Notes under the pieces: generated by a model
The model's input: the letters and a program-made list of their open reading frames with translations, nothing else
What the model was told of the DNA's origin: nothing
Database searches by the model: none
Program-made: the position numbers and the translations under genes
Assembly (NCBI RefSeq): GCF_000768315.1
Contig: NZ_AQQX01000004.1
Coordinates: forward strand, 372,001-436,000
From: Pseudooceanicola atlanticus
GTDB lineage: Bacteria; Pseudomonadota; Alphaproteobacteria; Rhodobacterales; Rhodobacteraceae
Direction: 5' to 3'
Length of the DNA stretch: 64,000 bases
Shown: one piece after another, positions 36,013 through 44,166 of the stretch
Numbering within the stretch: the first letter of the stretch is position 1
How the letters are laid out: every line of letters starts with the position of its first letter

Positions 36013-36759
36013 ATGAACCGCACGCTTCTGATCACCGGCGCCAGTTCCGGCATCGGCGCAGCCTGTGCCATACGCGGAGCGGCGTCCGGCACCCATCTGC
36101 TGCTGCATTACGGTGCCAACAGGGAGGGCGTGGAAGAGGTGGCCGATACAGCCCGCATCGCCGGGGCCGAGGTCACGCTGATCCAGGCGGATGTGGGTAA
36201 ATCCGACGACATCACCCGCCTGGGCCGCGAGTCGGCCGAGGCCAGCGATCCGTCTCTGCCGCTGCACCTGATCAATAATGCCGGGGTCGTCGACCAGACC
36301 GCGACCATCGCCGACATGACGCCCGACCGGCTGCACCGGATGTTCGGCATCAACACAATCGGCGCCATCCTCGTCGCCCGGGAGGCCGTGGCCCTGATGC
36401 GGCGCGGACAGGGCGGCGGTGGCATCGTCAACGTCTCGTCCACCGCGGCGCGGAAGGGGATGGGTGGTCAATATATCGACTACGCAGCGTCGAAGGGGGC
36501 CATCGATACCTTCACCATCGGCCTTGCGGATGAGCTCGCCCCCGAGGGCATCCGCGTCAACGGCGTGCGCCCCGGCCTGATCGAAACCGATATCCACGCG
36601 AAGGGGGGCGAACCCGACCGCCTGTCGAAGATCGGGGGCACGCCTCCGCTGGGCCGGCCCGGCACGGCGCAGGAAGTCGCCGATGCGATCCTCTGGCTGC
36701 TGTCGGACGGGGCCAGCTACGTGACGCGGACCATCGTGGACGTCGCAGGGGGCCGCTGA
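36013..36759 (+). CDS. short-chain dehydrogenase/reductase (SDR), FabG-like
   Basis: 248 aa classical SDR: TGASSGIG, NNAGVV, VSSTAARKG and YAASKGA for Tyr/Lys, then GVRPGLIETDIH. The gene stands alone; the best resemblance is to glucose-1-dehydrogenase/3-oxoacyl-ACP reductase-like SDRs, without a recognisable substrate. GAGGAAT precedes the ATG. After it comes a 283-bp AT-richer spacer. Confidence 0.86.
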   Translation: MNRTLLITGASSGIGAACAIRGAASGTHLLLHYGANREGVEEVADTARIAGAEVTLIQADVGKSDDITRLGRESAEASDPSLPLHLINNAGVVDQTATIADMTPDRLHRMFGINTIGAILVAREAVALMRRGQGGGGIVNVSSTAARKGMGGQYIDYAASKGAIDTFTIGLADELAPEGIRVNGVRPGLIETDIHAKGGEPDRLSKIGGTPPLGRPGTAQEVADAILWLLSDGASYVTRTIVDVAGGR

Positions 36760-37042
36760 GGTGGAAATCCGCGTCAATTTGGGCGGAAATCCACTCATCC
36801 AAACAGGGGGTTCTGCCCAATTTTGATGATCCTGCCTTATTACTGAATTTTCGCAAGGCTATGAAATCATTCGGGTAATTCTAAAACCCGAAAAATTCAT
36901 CTTAAAGTTTGGTAATACTTCGGTCCAGATTGCGCCGAAGTGACGGCCATGGTCATGGGGATAACTCTTATTCTCCCCGACCCCGCCTTTTTTCGGCCCG
37001 AAAGGGCGGCGACAACCGCGTCAGATAACGTTGGAGTTCCTG
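36760..37042. promoter_or_regulatory. AT-rich intergenic region with several hairpins
   Basis: This 283-bp spacer is visibly richer in A/T than its surroundings. It contains a repeated GGAAATCC (36764 and ~36784 areas), a hairpin TTCGGGT / ACCCGAA (36870-36892), a hairpin ACTTCGG / CCGAAGT (36917-36941), and a GC stem near 36975-37015 with a T-run. It likely holds the promoter and leader of the following gene and the terminator of the SDR gene. No ORF with an RBS was seen. Confidence 0.4.
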
Positions 37043-38236
37043 ATGCCCGGTTTCGCAGATATCACCGCCAAACTCGCCAAGCGTAGCCAGGCGCAGGTGG
37101 CCCGGGACAAATCCACATCCGCCGAAACGCCGATCCGGCTGGAGCTTTCCGCCCTGCCCGTCCGCGACGAAACCAAGCATGACCGGGGCCGTAACGTATT
37201 CTTTTCGCGGGGACAATTCCTGGCCCGCCAGGACCGCTGGGATGTGCTGGGCCGGCTCATTGCCGAAACCGACCGCAACCGGCTGACCACACCGTCGGGT
37301 GTCTCCATGGCGTCGCTTCTGGCCGATGGTGCCCGCGCCGATGCGGTCAGCCAGGCCCGCACCGCCATCGCCGATGGCGGCCAGTCGACCCCCGCCGGGA
37401 TCACCGCGCTGGAAGAACTGATCGAGGATCACGCCGAGACATGGGGCGTCGCCCTGGTCGTCGCCCGTGCGCAGATCGAATGCGCCTGGGCCTGGCAGGG
37501 ACAGGTCGACCCCTATGCCTTGCCCCACAAGCCCAAGCCCGATTTCCACGATTGCTTTGCCCGCGCCTTCGAACTGATCGACTATGCCGGTGACCGCGCG
37601 CCCAAGAGCGCCGAGATCGCGGCCTCCCGCTGCGACCTGCTGGCTGCCGACCCGATGGCCGAGGCCCGCGTGGACCTGTTCCATGCCCGCGCGATGGAGG
37701 CCGACCCGGAAAACCCCGGTCGCCTGCGCGCCTACGGTGTCCACCTGCTGCCGCGCTGGTTCGGCACCCATACCCGCCTCGCCGCCACGGCGGAGGACAT
37801 GGCCGTCAACGATGCCTGCGACTGGGGCAACCGCGCCTATACCTGGATGTGGTTCGATGCCCTGCGGCTCGACCCCGGCTCGGCCGCGGTGATGGAAGCC
37901 GACCGCTTCATTGCCGGCATGCATGAAATCCTCGAGATCAACCCGGCGCCGCACATGGCCAACCTGATGGCCGCCTATGCCGCCGGCATGTCCGCCGCCA
38001 CCGCGCCCGACGACCTGTCGGCCGAGGCCCGCAAGGTTCGCGCCCGCATCCATGCCGCGCTGCCGGAACTGCTGGACGCCTACCTGACCGAACTGCACCC
38101 CCAGGTCTGGGCCCGTGCCCATGCCCTGCCCGGCTCTGCCCATGTCGGTCCGCTCAGCCATGGCCGCATCGCCGCCGCCGCCGCCCAGGCCCGCCAGGCG
38201 ATCGACAACGCGATGAGCGATCGCGACGAGGCCTGA
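37043..38236 (+). CDS. conserved hypothetical helical-repeat protein (397 aa)
   Basis: Soluble, almost wholly alpha-helical, with no signal peptide or membrane segment. The start is ATG 37043 with TTGGAG upstream; the frame could open with TTG at 37031. The N-terminus resembles a leader for a catalytic or binding segment (RDETKHDRGRNVFFSRGQFLARQDRWDVLGRLIAETD). The remainder has alternating Ala-rich helices with Trp/Tyr (GVALVVARAQIECAWAWQG, DFHDCFARAFELIDY, MEADPENPGRLRAYGVHLLPRWFG, AYTWMWFDALRLDPG) reminiscent of TPR/Sel1-like arrays, suggesting a protein-protein scaffold. I do not recognise a family. It is followed 98 bp later by gatB. Confidence 0.7.
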   Translation: MPGFADITAKLAKRSQAQVARDKSTSAETPIRLELSALPVRDETKHDRGRNVFFSRGQFLARQDRWDVLGRLIAETDRNRLTTPSGVSMASLLADGARADAVSQARTAIADGGQSTPAGITALEELIEDHAETWGVALVVARAQIECAWAWQGQVDPYALPHKPKPDFHDCFARAFELIDYAGDRAPKSAEIAASRCDLLAADPMAEARVDLFHARAMEADPENPGRLRAYGVHLLPRWFGTHTRLAATAEDMAVNDACDWGNRAYTWMWFDALRLDPGSAAVMEADRFIAGMHEILEINPAPHMANLMAAYAAGMSAATAPDDLSAEARKVRARIHAALPELLDAYLTELHPQVWARAHALPGSAHVGPLSHGRIAAAAAQARQAIDNAMSDRDEA

Positions 38237-38334
38237 GCCCCGCGCGACCGCCTTTCCTGCAACGACGTCCGGGGCCTCTTGCCCCCCTGCGCCGCCTCGC
38301 CTAGAACGCCGGGGTGACAGACGCGGAGACGGCC

Positions 38335-39846
38335 ATGCTCGACCTCACTTACGAGACCCCCAAGCCCAAGGTGATCGCCGGGGCGAAACATGACTGGGAA
38401 CTGGTCATCGGGATGGAAATCCATGCCCAGGTGTCCTCCAAGGCCAAGCTGTTTTCCGGCGCCTCGACCGAGTTCGGCGCCGAACCGAATTCCCACGTTG
38501 CCTTCGTGGACGCGGCCATGCCCGGCATGCTGCCCGTCATCAACGAATTCTGCGTGGCGCAGGCGGTGCGCACCGGGCTGGGCCTGAAGGCGCAGATCAA
38601 CCTGTGGTCCGCCTTCGACCGCAAGAACTATTTCTACCCCGACCTGCCGCAGGGCTACCAGATTTCCCAGCTTTATCATCCGATTGTGGGTGAAGGCGAA
38701 GTGCTGGTCGAAATGGACGAAGGCATCGCCCGCCTGGTCCGCATCGAACGCATCCACCTCGAGCAGGATGCCGGCAAGTCGATCCACGACATGGACCCGA
38801 ACATGTCCTTCGTCGACCTCAACAGGACCGGTGTCGCGCTGATGGAGATCGTCTCCCGCCCCGACATCCGCGGGCCCGAGGAAGCGGCGGCCTATGTGAC
38901 CAAGCTGCGCCAGATCCTGCGCTACCTGGGCACCTGCGACGGCAACATGCAGAACGGCAACCTGCGGGCGGACGTGAACGTGTCGGTCTGCCGTCCCGGC
39001 CAATACGAGAAGTACCAGGAAACACAGGACTTTTCCCACCTGGGCACGCGCTGCGAGATCAAGAACATGAATTCCATGCGCTTCATCCAGGCCGCGATCG
39101 ACTACGAAGCGCGCCGCCAGATCGGCATTCTCGAAGCGGGCGGAGAAATCGTCCAGGAAACAAGGCTTTACGACCCGGACAAGAACGAAACCCGATCCAT
39201 GCGCTCGAAGGAAGAAGCGCATGACTACCGCTATTTTCCCGATCCCGACCTGCTTCCGCTGGAGATCGAACAGGGCTGGGTCGACGATATCGCCGCCTCA
39301 CTCCCGGAACTGCCGGACGAGAAAAAGGCACGCTTCATCAAGGAGTTGGGCCTGTCGGATTACGACGCATCGGTGCTGACCGCCGAGGTCGCGAACGCTG
39401 ATTTCTTTGAGAAAACCGCCGCGGGGCGGGACGGGAAGCTGGCGGCGAACTGGGTCATCAACGAATTGTTCGGCCGGCTGAAAAAGGACGAGAAGGACAT
39501 CACCGAAAGCCCCGTCTCTCCGGACCAGCTGGGTGGTATCATCGCCTTGATTTCAAAGGGAGATATCAGCGGCAAGATCGCCAAGGACCTGTTCGAGATC
39601 GTCTATGTCGAAGGCGGTGACCCGGCGGTGATCGTCGAGGAACGCGGGATGAAGCAGGTGACCGATACCGGCGCGATCGAGGCGGCGGTGGACGAAGTGA
39701 TCGCTGCGAACCCTGCCCAGGTCGAAAAAGCCAAGCAAAATCCGAAGCTTGCGGGCTGGTTCGTGGGCCAGGTCATGAAGGCGACCGGCGGCAAGGCCAA
39801 CCCCAAGGCGGTGAACGAGATCGTTGCGGCCAAGCTGGGTTTGTAA
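38335..39846 (+). CDS. gatB: aspartyl/glutamyl-tRNA amidotransferase subunit B
   Basis: 503 aa. Characteristic GatB blocks: [82 protein letters not shown] and [13 protein letters not shown], followed by the helical/YqeY-like tRNA-binding tail. With GatA and GatC it converts Glu-tRNA(Gln)/Asp-tRNA(Asn) to the amidated forms. GatA and GatC are not in the window. A GTG start at 38314 is possible; ATG 38335 has GGAG and the usual N-terminus. A strong terminator and an 11-bp repeat array follow. Confidence 0.97.
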   Translation: MLDLTYETPKPKVIAGAKHDWELVIGMEIHAQVSSKAKLFSGASTEFGAEPNSHVAFVDAAMPGMLPVINEFCVAQAVRTGLGLKAQINLWSAFDRKNYFYPDLPQGYQISQLYHPIVGEGEVLVEMDEGIARLVRIERIHLEQDAGKSIHDMDPNMSFVDLNRTGVALMEIVSRPDIRGPEEAAAYVTKLRQILRYLGTCDGNMQNGNLRADVNVSVCRPGQYEKYQETQDFSHLGTRCEIKNMNSMRFIQAAIDYEARRQIGILEAGGEIVQETRLYDPDKNETRSMRSKEEAHDYRYFPDPDLLPLEIEQGWVDDIAASLPELPDEKKARFIKELGLSDYDASVLTAEVANADFFEKTAAGRDGKLAANWVINELFGRLKKDEKDITESPVSPDQLGGIIALISKGDISGKIAKDLFEIVYVEGGDPAVIVEERGMKQVTDTGAIEAAVDEVIAANPAQVEKAKQNPKLAGWFVGQVMKATGGKANPKAVNEIVAAKLGL

Positions 39847-39868
39847 CCTGATATCAGAGACTTGAGAT

Positions 39869-39896
39869 AAAGGGCGCCCCATCGGAGGCGCCCTTT
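39869..39896 (+). terminator. gatB terminator
   Basis: AAAGGGCGCC, 8-nt loop, GGCGCCCTTTTT, 23 bp after the gatB stop. Stem and U-run are both strong. Confidence 0.9.
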
Positions 39897-39927
39897 TTCG
39901 TGCCCGCCGCAAGACTGCGCAACACCC

Positions 39928-39981
39928 ACCGAACGGGACGTCGGTATTGCGTCGGTATCACGTCGGTAGTGCGTCGGTGCG
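39928..39981 (+). repeat. four-unit 11-bp repeat array, copy 2
   Basis: ACCGAACGGG then ACGTCGGTATT, GCGTCGGTATC, ACGTCGGTAGT and GCGTCGGTGCG. It matches copy 1 (23404-23453, other strand) except for one extra G after the ACCGAACGG box and changes at the end of units 3 and 4. It starts 32 bp after the gatB terminator, in the same polarity relative to the preceding gene as copy 1. Confidence 0.85.
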
Positions 39982-40217
39982 GGTTCAGCCCTTCGGCGGC
40001 CTCGGCCTGATGCTCCCCAACCAGAAGCTGGCCCGTCTTTTCGCGGACCGGCAACGGAACCGGTGCCAGCCGCCAGGGCGCGGCGTCACCGGAACCGCCT
40101 TGGAAGAGGTCAGTCGCCTGCGCGACCGCTTCCTCGACCACATCACCCATAACGCCTCTCTTTACCCCAAAGTCAGATCAATCTACCAACGGGTCAACTA
40201 AGCCGGAGGCGCCGAGA
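39982..40217. other. spacer without a supported gene
   Basis: Together with the terminator and repeat array this completes a 371-bp stretch between gatB and the first thioesterase. Two short frames cross it: rightward 39947-40201 (no RBS) and leftward 40150-39854 (AGAGAGG before ATG, but it would read through the repeat array and into the gatB terminator). Neither has recognisable content. A leftward TTGACC with TTGATCT-like spacing at 40195-40170 may be a promoter. Confidence 0.3.
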
Positions 40218-40730
40218 ATGACCGCAGACCCCTATCGCAAACCCATGGCCGGAGAGATCGTCGACGGGCGGTTCCTGGGCGAGGAGATGGAGATCAAACC
40301 GGAGTGGATCGACTTCAACGGCCATCTCAACATGGCCTATTACGGGGTGCTGTTCGATGTGGGCTGCAATCACGGGTTCCGGGCCCTGGGCTTCGGCGAT
40401 GCCTACCGGCGCGACCATGGCTTTACCACGATGACCGCGGATTTTCGCATCCGCTACCTGAGGGAGCTGCACCTGGGCGACCGGGTCAGGTGTTCGTTCC
40501 GCGTGGTGAAAGTGGGCAGCAAGGCGTTTCATTATTGCCAGGAATTGATCCATTCCGACGGCTGGGTGTCGGCCACGGCGGAAACGGTGAACCTGCATGT
40601 GGATATGAAGGCCCGCAGGGTTGCACCCTATACGGAGGCCCGTAGGGTAGCGCTGCACCAAATGGCCGAAGAACACAGCAAGTGGCCGGTCCCCGACTGG
40701 GTGGGGCTGCCGCTGGGAGTACGAAATTGA
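40218..40730 (+). CDS. acyl-CoA thioesterase, 4HBT hotdog fold, paralogue 1
   Basis: 170 aa single hotdog domain. The active-site loop is WIDFNGHLNMAYYGVLFD (the D/N-G-H motif of 4-hydroxybenzoyl-CoA thioesterase-like enzymes), then TTMTADFRIRYLRELHLGD for the central helix-strand turn. GGAGG precedes the ATG at 40218. It probably hydrolyses carnitine- or CoA-linked short substrates; relatives are sometimes found next to betaine/carnitine genes, which are not present here. Its last 4 bp overlap the next, clearly duplicated gene. Confidence 0.86.
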   Translation: MTADPYRKPMAGEIVDGRFLGEEMEIKPEWIDFNGHLNMAYYGVLFDVGCNHGFRALGFGDAYRRDHGFTTMTADFRIRYLRELHLGDRVRCSFRVVKVGSKAFHYCQELIHSDGWVSATAETVNLHVDMKARRVAPYTEARRVALHQMAEEHSKWPVPDWVGLPLGVRN

Positions 40731-41197
40731 GCGAGATTTTCCTGTCCCCCGAAATGGACATCAAACCCGAATGGATCGACCAGAACGGGCATCTGAACAT
40801 GGCCTATTACGGCGTGCTGTTCGATACCGGCGTGGACGAGGCCTGCAAGGAACTGGGGCTGGGCTGGGAATACACTGCGCAGGGCACACACACGACCTAT
40901 TCGGCGGAGTTCCGGATCCGGTATCGGCAGGAGCTGCACCTGGGCCACAAGGTCCGCGCGTCGTTCCGGCTGCTGGATGTGGGGCCCAAGGCGATCCATT
41001 TCTGCCAGGAGCTGATCCATTCCGACGGCTGGGTCGCGGCGACGGGGGAGGGAATCTCTCTGCATATCGACCAGTCGGGGCCGCGGGTCGCGCCGTATCC
41101 GGACGATATCAAGGCCAAGCTGGATGCGATGCTGGCGAAACATGCCCAAATTCCGGTCCCCGACTGGGTCGGCGCGCCGATGCAGATCAGAAAGTGA
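40727..41197 (+). CDS. acyl-CoA thioesterase, 4HBT hotdog fold, paralogue 2 (TTG start)
   Basis: 156 aa, a tandem duplicate of the preceding gene: identical or near-identical blocks include HLNMAYYGVLFD, QELIHSDGWV and PVPDWVG. The best start is TTG at 40727, which overlaps the previous stop (TTGA) and has GGGAG 7 bp upstream; the next ATG (40754) would cut off MSEIFLSPE. The coupling and co-conserved C-termini suggest that the two subunits may form a heteromer. Differences are in the substrate-facing helix (FDVGCNHGFRALGFG versus FDTGVDEACKELGLG). Confidence 0.85.
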   Translation: MSEIFLSPEMDIKPEWIDQNGHLNMAYYGVLFDTGVDEACKELGLGWEYTAQGTHTTYSAEFRIRYRQELHLGHKVRASFRLLDVGPKAIHFCQELIHSDGWVAATGEGISLHIDQSGPRVAPYPDDIKAKLDAMLAKHAQIPVPDWVGAPMQIRK

Positions 41198-41376
41198 CCT
41201 AAGGTCAGGATTCGCTGACTTAGCCCCCATCCGACCTGTGGTATCCTGTCGGCATTTGAAGGGCATGGGCGACTTGTCCCCCGTGCAGGAATTGCCTGAA
41301 CCGGCCCCTCATTTCCGGGGCCATACCTCTGATCTGACGATTGGCCGGGGGACCGGCCTGCCACTGGATTGTCGCG

Positions 41377-41727
41377 ATGACGGAAGAGATGACCCTCCTC
41401 CTGCGATGGACCGGCTTTGTCGGGGTGATTTTGTACCTCGCCGCCTATTTCGGCGTGCAGACCGGGCGGATGAGCCCGGCGGGCTGGGTCTATCCCTGGA
41501 TCAATATCGCCGCGGCGAGCCTTGTTCTGCTGAGCATGGCCGCGGACTGGAACCCGGCCTCGGCCGTGATGAACGGGGTCTGGATCGCCATAGGGCTGGG
41601 TCACGTATCGCTGCGGGTGGTGCAACGGAGAAGGTGGGCGGCATGGCGGCCACGGGACCGCGCCATGGCGCTGGCCCCGGAGGTCGTGGCGATGGACCCG
41701 CCGGTCGAGGACATCGCGCCGCGCTAG
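41377..41727 (+). CDS. CBU_0592-type small membrane protein
   Basis: About 116 aa with three hydrophobic helices. The pattern ILYLAAYFGVQTGRMSP, then WVYPWINIAAASLVLLSM and WNPASAVMNGVWIAIG, matches the CBU_0592 domain (Y-x-x-AY-x-x-Q-x-G, N-x-x-G/A, W-x-x-I), a family without known function. ATGs at 41377 and 41389 are both possible; neither has a strong ribosome site. It lies 179 bp after the thioesterase pair. A hairpin GGCCGG-GGGA-CCGGCC sits at 41343-41358 in the leader. Confidence 0.72.
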   Translation: MTEEMTLLLRWTGFVGVILYLAAYFGVQTGRMSPAGWVYPWINIAAASLVLLSMAADWNPASAVMNGVWIAIGLGHVSLRVVQRRRWAAWRPRDRAMALAPEVVAMDPPVEDIAPR

Positions 41728-41887
41728 GCCCGAGGGCTCGGCCCAAGCCGCGGGAATGCGCGGATTTTCCCCTGAATTGACAAGTTTTGGTTCGTTTTCG
41801 GCCTCGAATTGTGGCTAGGTTAGAAACAATCGAGACTGGCCGGTCTGATAAGGTCTGAAGGCACGGCGCGGCAAGAACGGGTATGAG

Positions 41888-42595
41888 ATGAGCAGCTACG
41901 AGTACAAGGTCGTCACGGCGCCCAGCAAGGGACGCAGGGGGCGTGGGGTGAAGGGGCCGGACGGGCGCTTTGCCTTTTCCCTGGAATTGCTGATGAACGA
42001 AATGGCCGCCGAGGGCTGGGAATACCAGCGCGCCGAGACCCTGCCATCCGAGGAACGCAGCGGGCTGAGTTCGACCCAGACCGTATATCGCAACGTCCTG
42101 ATTTTCCGCCGCAAACGCGCGGGCGACATGAGCGCCTACGACCCCCGCCTGATTGAAGGGCCCGAGGCCGGGACGATCCTTCTGCCCCCCGCCGCCCCGG
42201 ACGAGGATAGCCAGGGCGAGAGCGACGAGAGCCTGGCCGGCATGCTGCGCCGCCGGGCGAGCCGGTTGATGACCGGCAGCGCACGCGACGATGCCCATGC
42301 CTACGAGGACGAGGACGGGCTGGCCGCGGGCGACAGCAATGCGGCGGCCAGCCTGGCCGACCGGTTTGCCCGTATCGACGAAGAGGAAACCGTGGCCGCC
42401 GAGGCGGACACGCCGGCGCCTGATGCGCAGGCGGACCAGGGTGATGCCCGTGCAGAAGCCGACGGCGCGGCAGCCGATGCACAGGACGCTGCCACGGACG
42501 CGGAAGACCCGCAGGGTGACGAGGTCAGCAAACAGCCGGGACGCGGGCCGGTTGCGGGCAATGGGCCGCTGTCGCACCGGGCGGCCGCCGAATAA
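41888..42595 (+). CDS. DUF4177-type domain protein with long acidic disordered tail
   Basis: 235 aa. Residues ~1-80 form the small DUF4177 alpha/beta domain (SYEYKVVTAPSKGRRGRGVK, LLMNEMAAEGWEYQRAETLP, YRNVLIFRRKR). The rest is low-complexity, rich in Asp, Glu, Ala and Gly (GDSNAAASLADRFARIDEEE; ADTPAPDAQADQGD) and certainly disordered. This tail is much longer than in most DUF4177 proteins of ~60-80 aa. Cytoplasmic, no signal. Function unknown; the acidic tail might bind basic partners. ATG 41888; a terminator follows. Confidence 0.75.
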   Translation: MSSYEYKVVTAPSKGRRGRGVKGPDGRFAFSLELLMNEMAAEGWEYQRAETLPSEERSGLSSTQTVYRNVLIFRRKRAGDMSAYDPRLIEGPEAGTILLPPAAPDEDSQGESDESLAGMLRRRASRLMTGSARDDAHAYEDEDGLAAGDSNAAASLADRFARIDEEETVAAEADTPAPDAQADQGDARAEADGAAADAQDAATDAEDPQGDEVSKQPGRGPVAGNGPLSHRAAAE

Positions 42596-42613
42596 GACAC
42601 ACTCACGGCGACG

Positions 42614-42641
42614 AAAACCGGGCCTCGCGGGGCCCGGTTTT
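42614..42641 (+). terminator. rho-independent terminator
   Basis: AAAACCGGGCC, TCGCG loop, GGCCCGGTTTT; 18 bp after the DUF4177-gene stop and convergent toward bolA. Confidence 0.88.
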
Positions 42642-42692
42642 GCTTTGCTTGCGGGGATGTGCGGCCCGGATGGTCGCGACCGCCGCTGAGGA

Positions 42693-42950
42693 TCAGGCCG
42701 ACAATTCCAGCGCCAGGGCGTGGATGCGACCGATCAACGCGGGACCAAGCGCGGCATGCACGGCGCGGTGACGCTGGATGCGGGATTGTCCGTCCAGCGC
42801 CGCGGCCTTCATGCGCACGCGAAAATGGCTTTCCCCGCCCTCCTGGAACCCGGCATGGCCGCGATGTTCCTCGCTTTCATCGAGCACTTCGAGCTGCTCT
42901 GGCGCGAAGCTTTGCTCAAGACGTTCGCGTATCTCTGCCGACACTGACAT
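42693..42950 (-). CDS. bolA: BolA family protein
   Basis: 85 aa. Class II KH-like BolA fold with the conserved HFRVRMKAAALDGQSRIQRHRAVHAAL block (helix-turn with the R-H-R motif) and the EEHRGHAG segment carrying the His that binds a [2Fe-2S] cluster together with a monothiol glutaredoxin. Role: iron-sulphur trafficking and iron-responsive regulation. Divergent from the DnaJ-domain gene across 74 bp. Confidence 0.92.
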   Translation of the reverse strand: MSVSAEIRERLEQSFAPEQLEVLDESEEHRGHAGFQEGGESHFRVRMKAAALDGQSRIQRHRAVHAALGPALIGRIHALALELSA

Positions 42951-43024
42951 TTTTTCTGACCTCGCCTCTTCAATCTGCGGAAAGTCAGTCTAAACTGCAT
43001 CGCCTGACTCGGAAAGGACAACGC

Positions 43025-43654
43025 ATGGCCAAGAGCGACCCCTTCGGATTCGACATGTCGGTTTCTTCCGCGAAGAAGAAGACCAATCGCGGTCGTCGCG
43101 GCATGTCAGGCGCCTCTGAGACCTCGACCAAGGTCTGTGAACATCCCGGCTGCGAAGAGCCGGGCAAGTACCGCGCGCCCAAGGCGCCGGACGTTCTGGA
43201 CGATTACTACTGGTTCTGCCAGCAGCACGTCCGCGAATATAACCTGAAATGGAACTTCTTCGACGGCACGACCGAAGCCGAGATGAATGCCCAGATGACC
43301 AAGGACAAGGTCTGGGAACGCGACACCAAGCCCCTGGGCGACCCGGAAGCGCGGGCCTGGGCCCGGCTGGGCATCGACGACCCGCACCAGGTGCTGGGCC
43401 AGAACGCGACCCGGAACCCCGGCAAGAACGCGGATGGCCAGACCACGAAACGCCTGCCCTCGACCGAGCGGCGCGCGGTCGAGATCCTGGAAGCCAAGGA
43501 CCACTGGTCAAAGGCCGAGGTCCGCAAGGCCTACAAGGCGCTGATCAAGGTGCTGCACCCGGACATGAATGGTGGCGACCGCAGCCAGGAAGAACAGCTT
43601 CAGCTGGTGGTCTGGGCCTGGGACCAGATCAAGGACAGCCGCAACTTCAAGTGA
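43025..43654 (+). CDS. DnaJ (J-domain) protein, Rhodobacterales type
   Basis: 209 aa. The J-domain is at the C-terminus (AVEILEAKDHWSKAEVRKAY, KVLHPDMNGGDRS with the HPD tripeptide that stimulates DnaK). The N-terminal part has a zinc-like CEHPGCEEPGKYRAP...YYWFCQQH pattern and an aromatic segment EYNLKWNFFDG. This is a group-specific co-chaperone architecture, unlike DnaJ proper, which has an N-terminal J-domain. GGAAAGGA lies before the ATG at 43025. It belongs to the conserved bolA/dnaJ/cobS neighbourhood of this order. Confidence 0.88.
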   Translation: MAKSDPFGFDMSVSSAKKKTNRGRRGMSGASETSTKVCEHPGCEEPGKYRAPKAPDVLDDYYWFCQQHVREYNLKWNFFDGTTEAEMNAQMTKDKVWERDTKPLGDPEARAWARLGIDDPHQVLGQNATRNPGKNADGQTTKRLPSTERRAVEILEAKDHWSKAEVRKAYKALIKVLHPDMNGGDRSQEEQLQLVVWAWDQIKDSRNFK

Positions 43655-43760
43655 GGGTGGCGGGGCCGGCACCGGCCCCTGTCCCTTGGGCGGCGCGGCC
43701 GGCGACGGCCCCTGCCCTCCGCCCCGGCGATCTGACAGGGCCCTCAACAGGACAAGAAAA

Positions 43761-43790
43761 AAGGCGCGGCAGGAAATTCTGCCGCGCCTT
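43761..43790. terminator. strong bidirectional terminator
   Basis: AAAAAAGGCGCGGCAG, GAAATT loop, CTGCCGCGCCTT then CAGTTTTT. It lies between the DnaJ-domain gene and the leftward 53-codon gene and can serve both. Confidence 0.9.
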
Positions 43791-43811
43791 CAGTTTTTCT
43801 GCACTATGCTC

Positions 43812-43973
43812 TCAGCGTCGATTATCGTCGAACATCAGGTCCTTGGACGTCAGGAAGATAATCTCTTCCTTCGCCTCGGATGCAGCCTGCCCCTCCAGAA
43901 CGCTACCACCGGCGGAGACGAGCCCCGCCGCAACGATGGTAAGAAGGAGGGAGGTTCTGCGAGAGCAGATCAT
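43812..43973 (-). CDS. small secreted peptide (53 aa), unknown function
   Basis: Read leftward from ATG 43973 with GAGAGA just upstream. The protein starts MICSRRTSLLLTIVAAGL, continues VSAGGSVLEGQAASEAKE and ends EIIFLTSKDLMFDDNRR. Residues ~5-30 are a typical Sec signal peptide with possible cleavage after GQA or AGG; the mature part would be only ~23 residues, acidic then basic at the end. Arg-Arg at 5-6 is not a full Tat motif. A terminator follows 22 bp after the stop. The gene lies in an AT-richer gap between DnaJ and the anti-sigma genes. No family recognised. Confidence 0.6.
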   Translation of the reverse strand: MICSRRTSLLLTIVAAGLVSAGGSVLEGQAASEAKEEIIFLTSKDLMFDDNRR

Positions 43974-44166
43974 TTCTCTCAACAATGGACTAACCTATTC
44001 ATTTCATGCGCCATGGTGACGCTATCAATGTACTTACTCAATGTGACGGTTGTGTCAAACCAACCGCAGCATCTTTATGCTGCAAGTGCAGCAGGAATTT
44101 GAAAAAAAGTATAACTTCTCGGCATATGCCCCGCAGCATCCGCGGATTTCCGCCCATTTTCGAACA

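Noticed and set aside
39854-40201. Short ORFs on both strands crossing the repeat array after gatB
   Set aside because: The rightward one lacks an RBS and the leftward one runs through the array and a terminator; the predicted peptides have no recognisable features.
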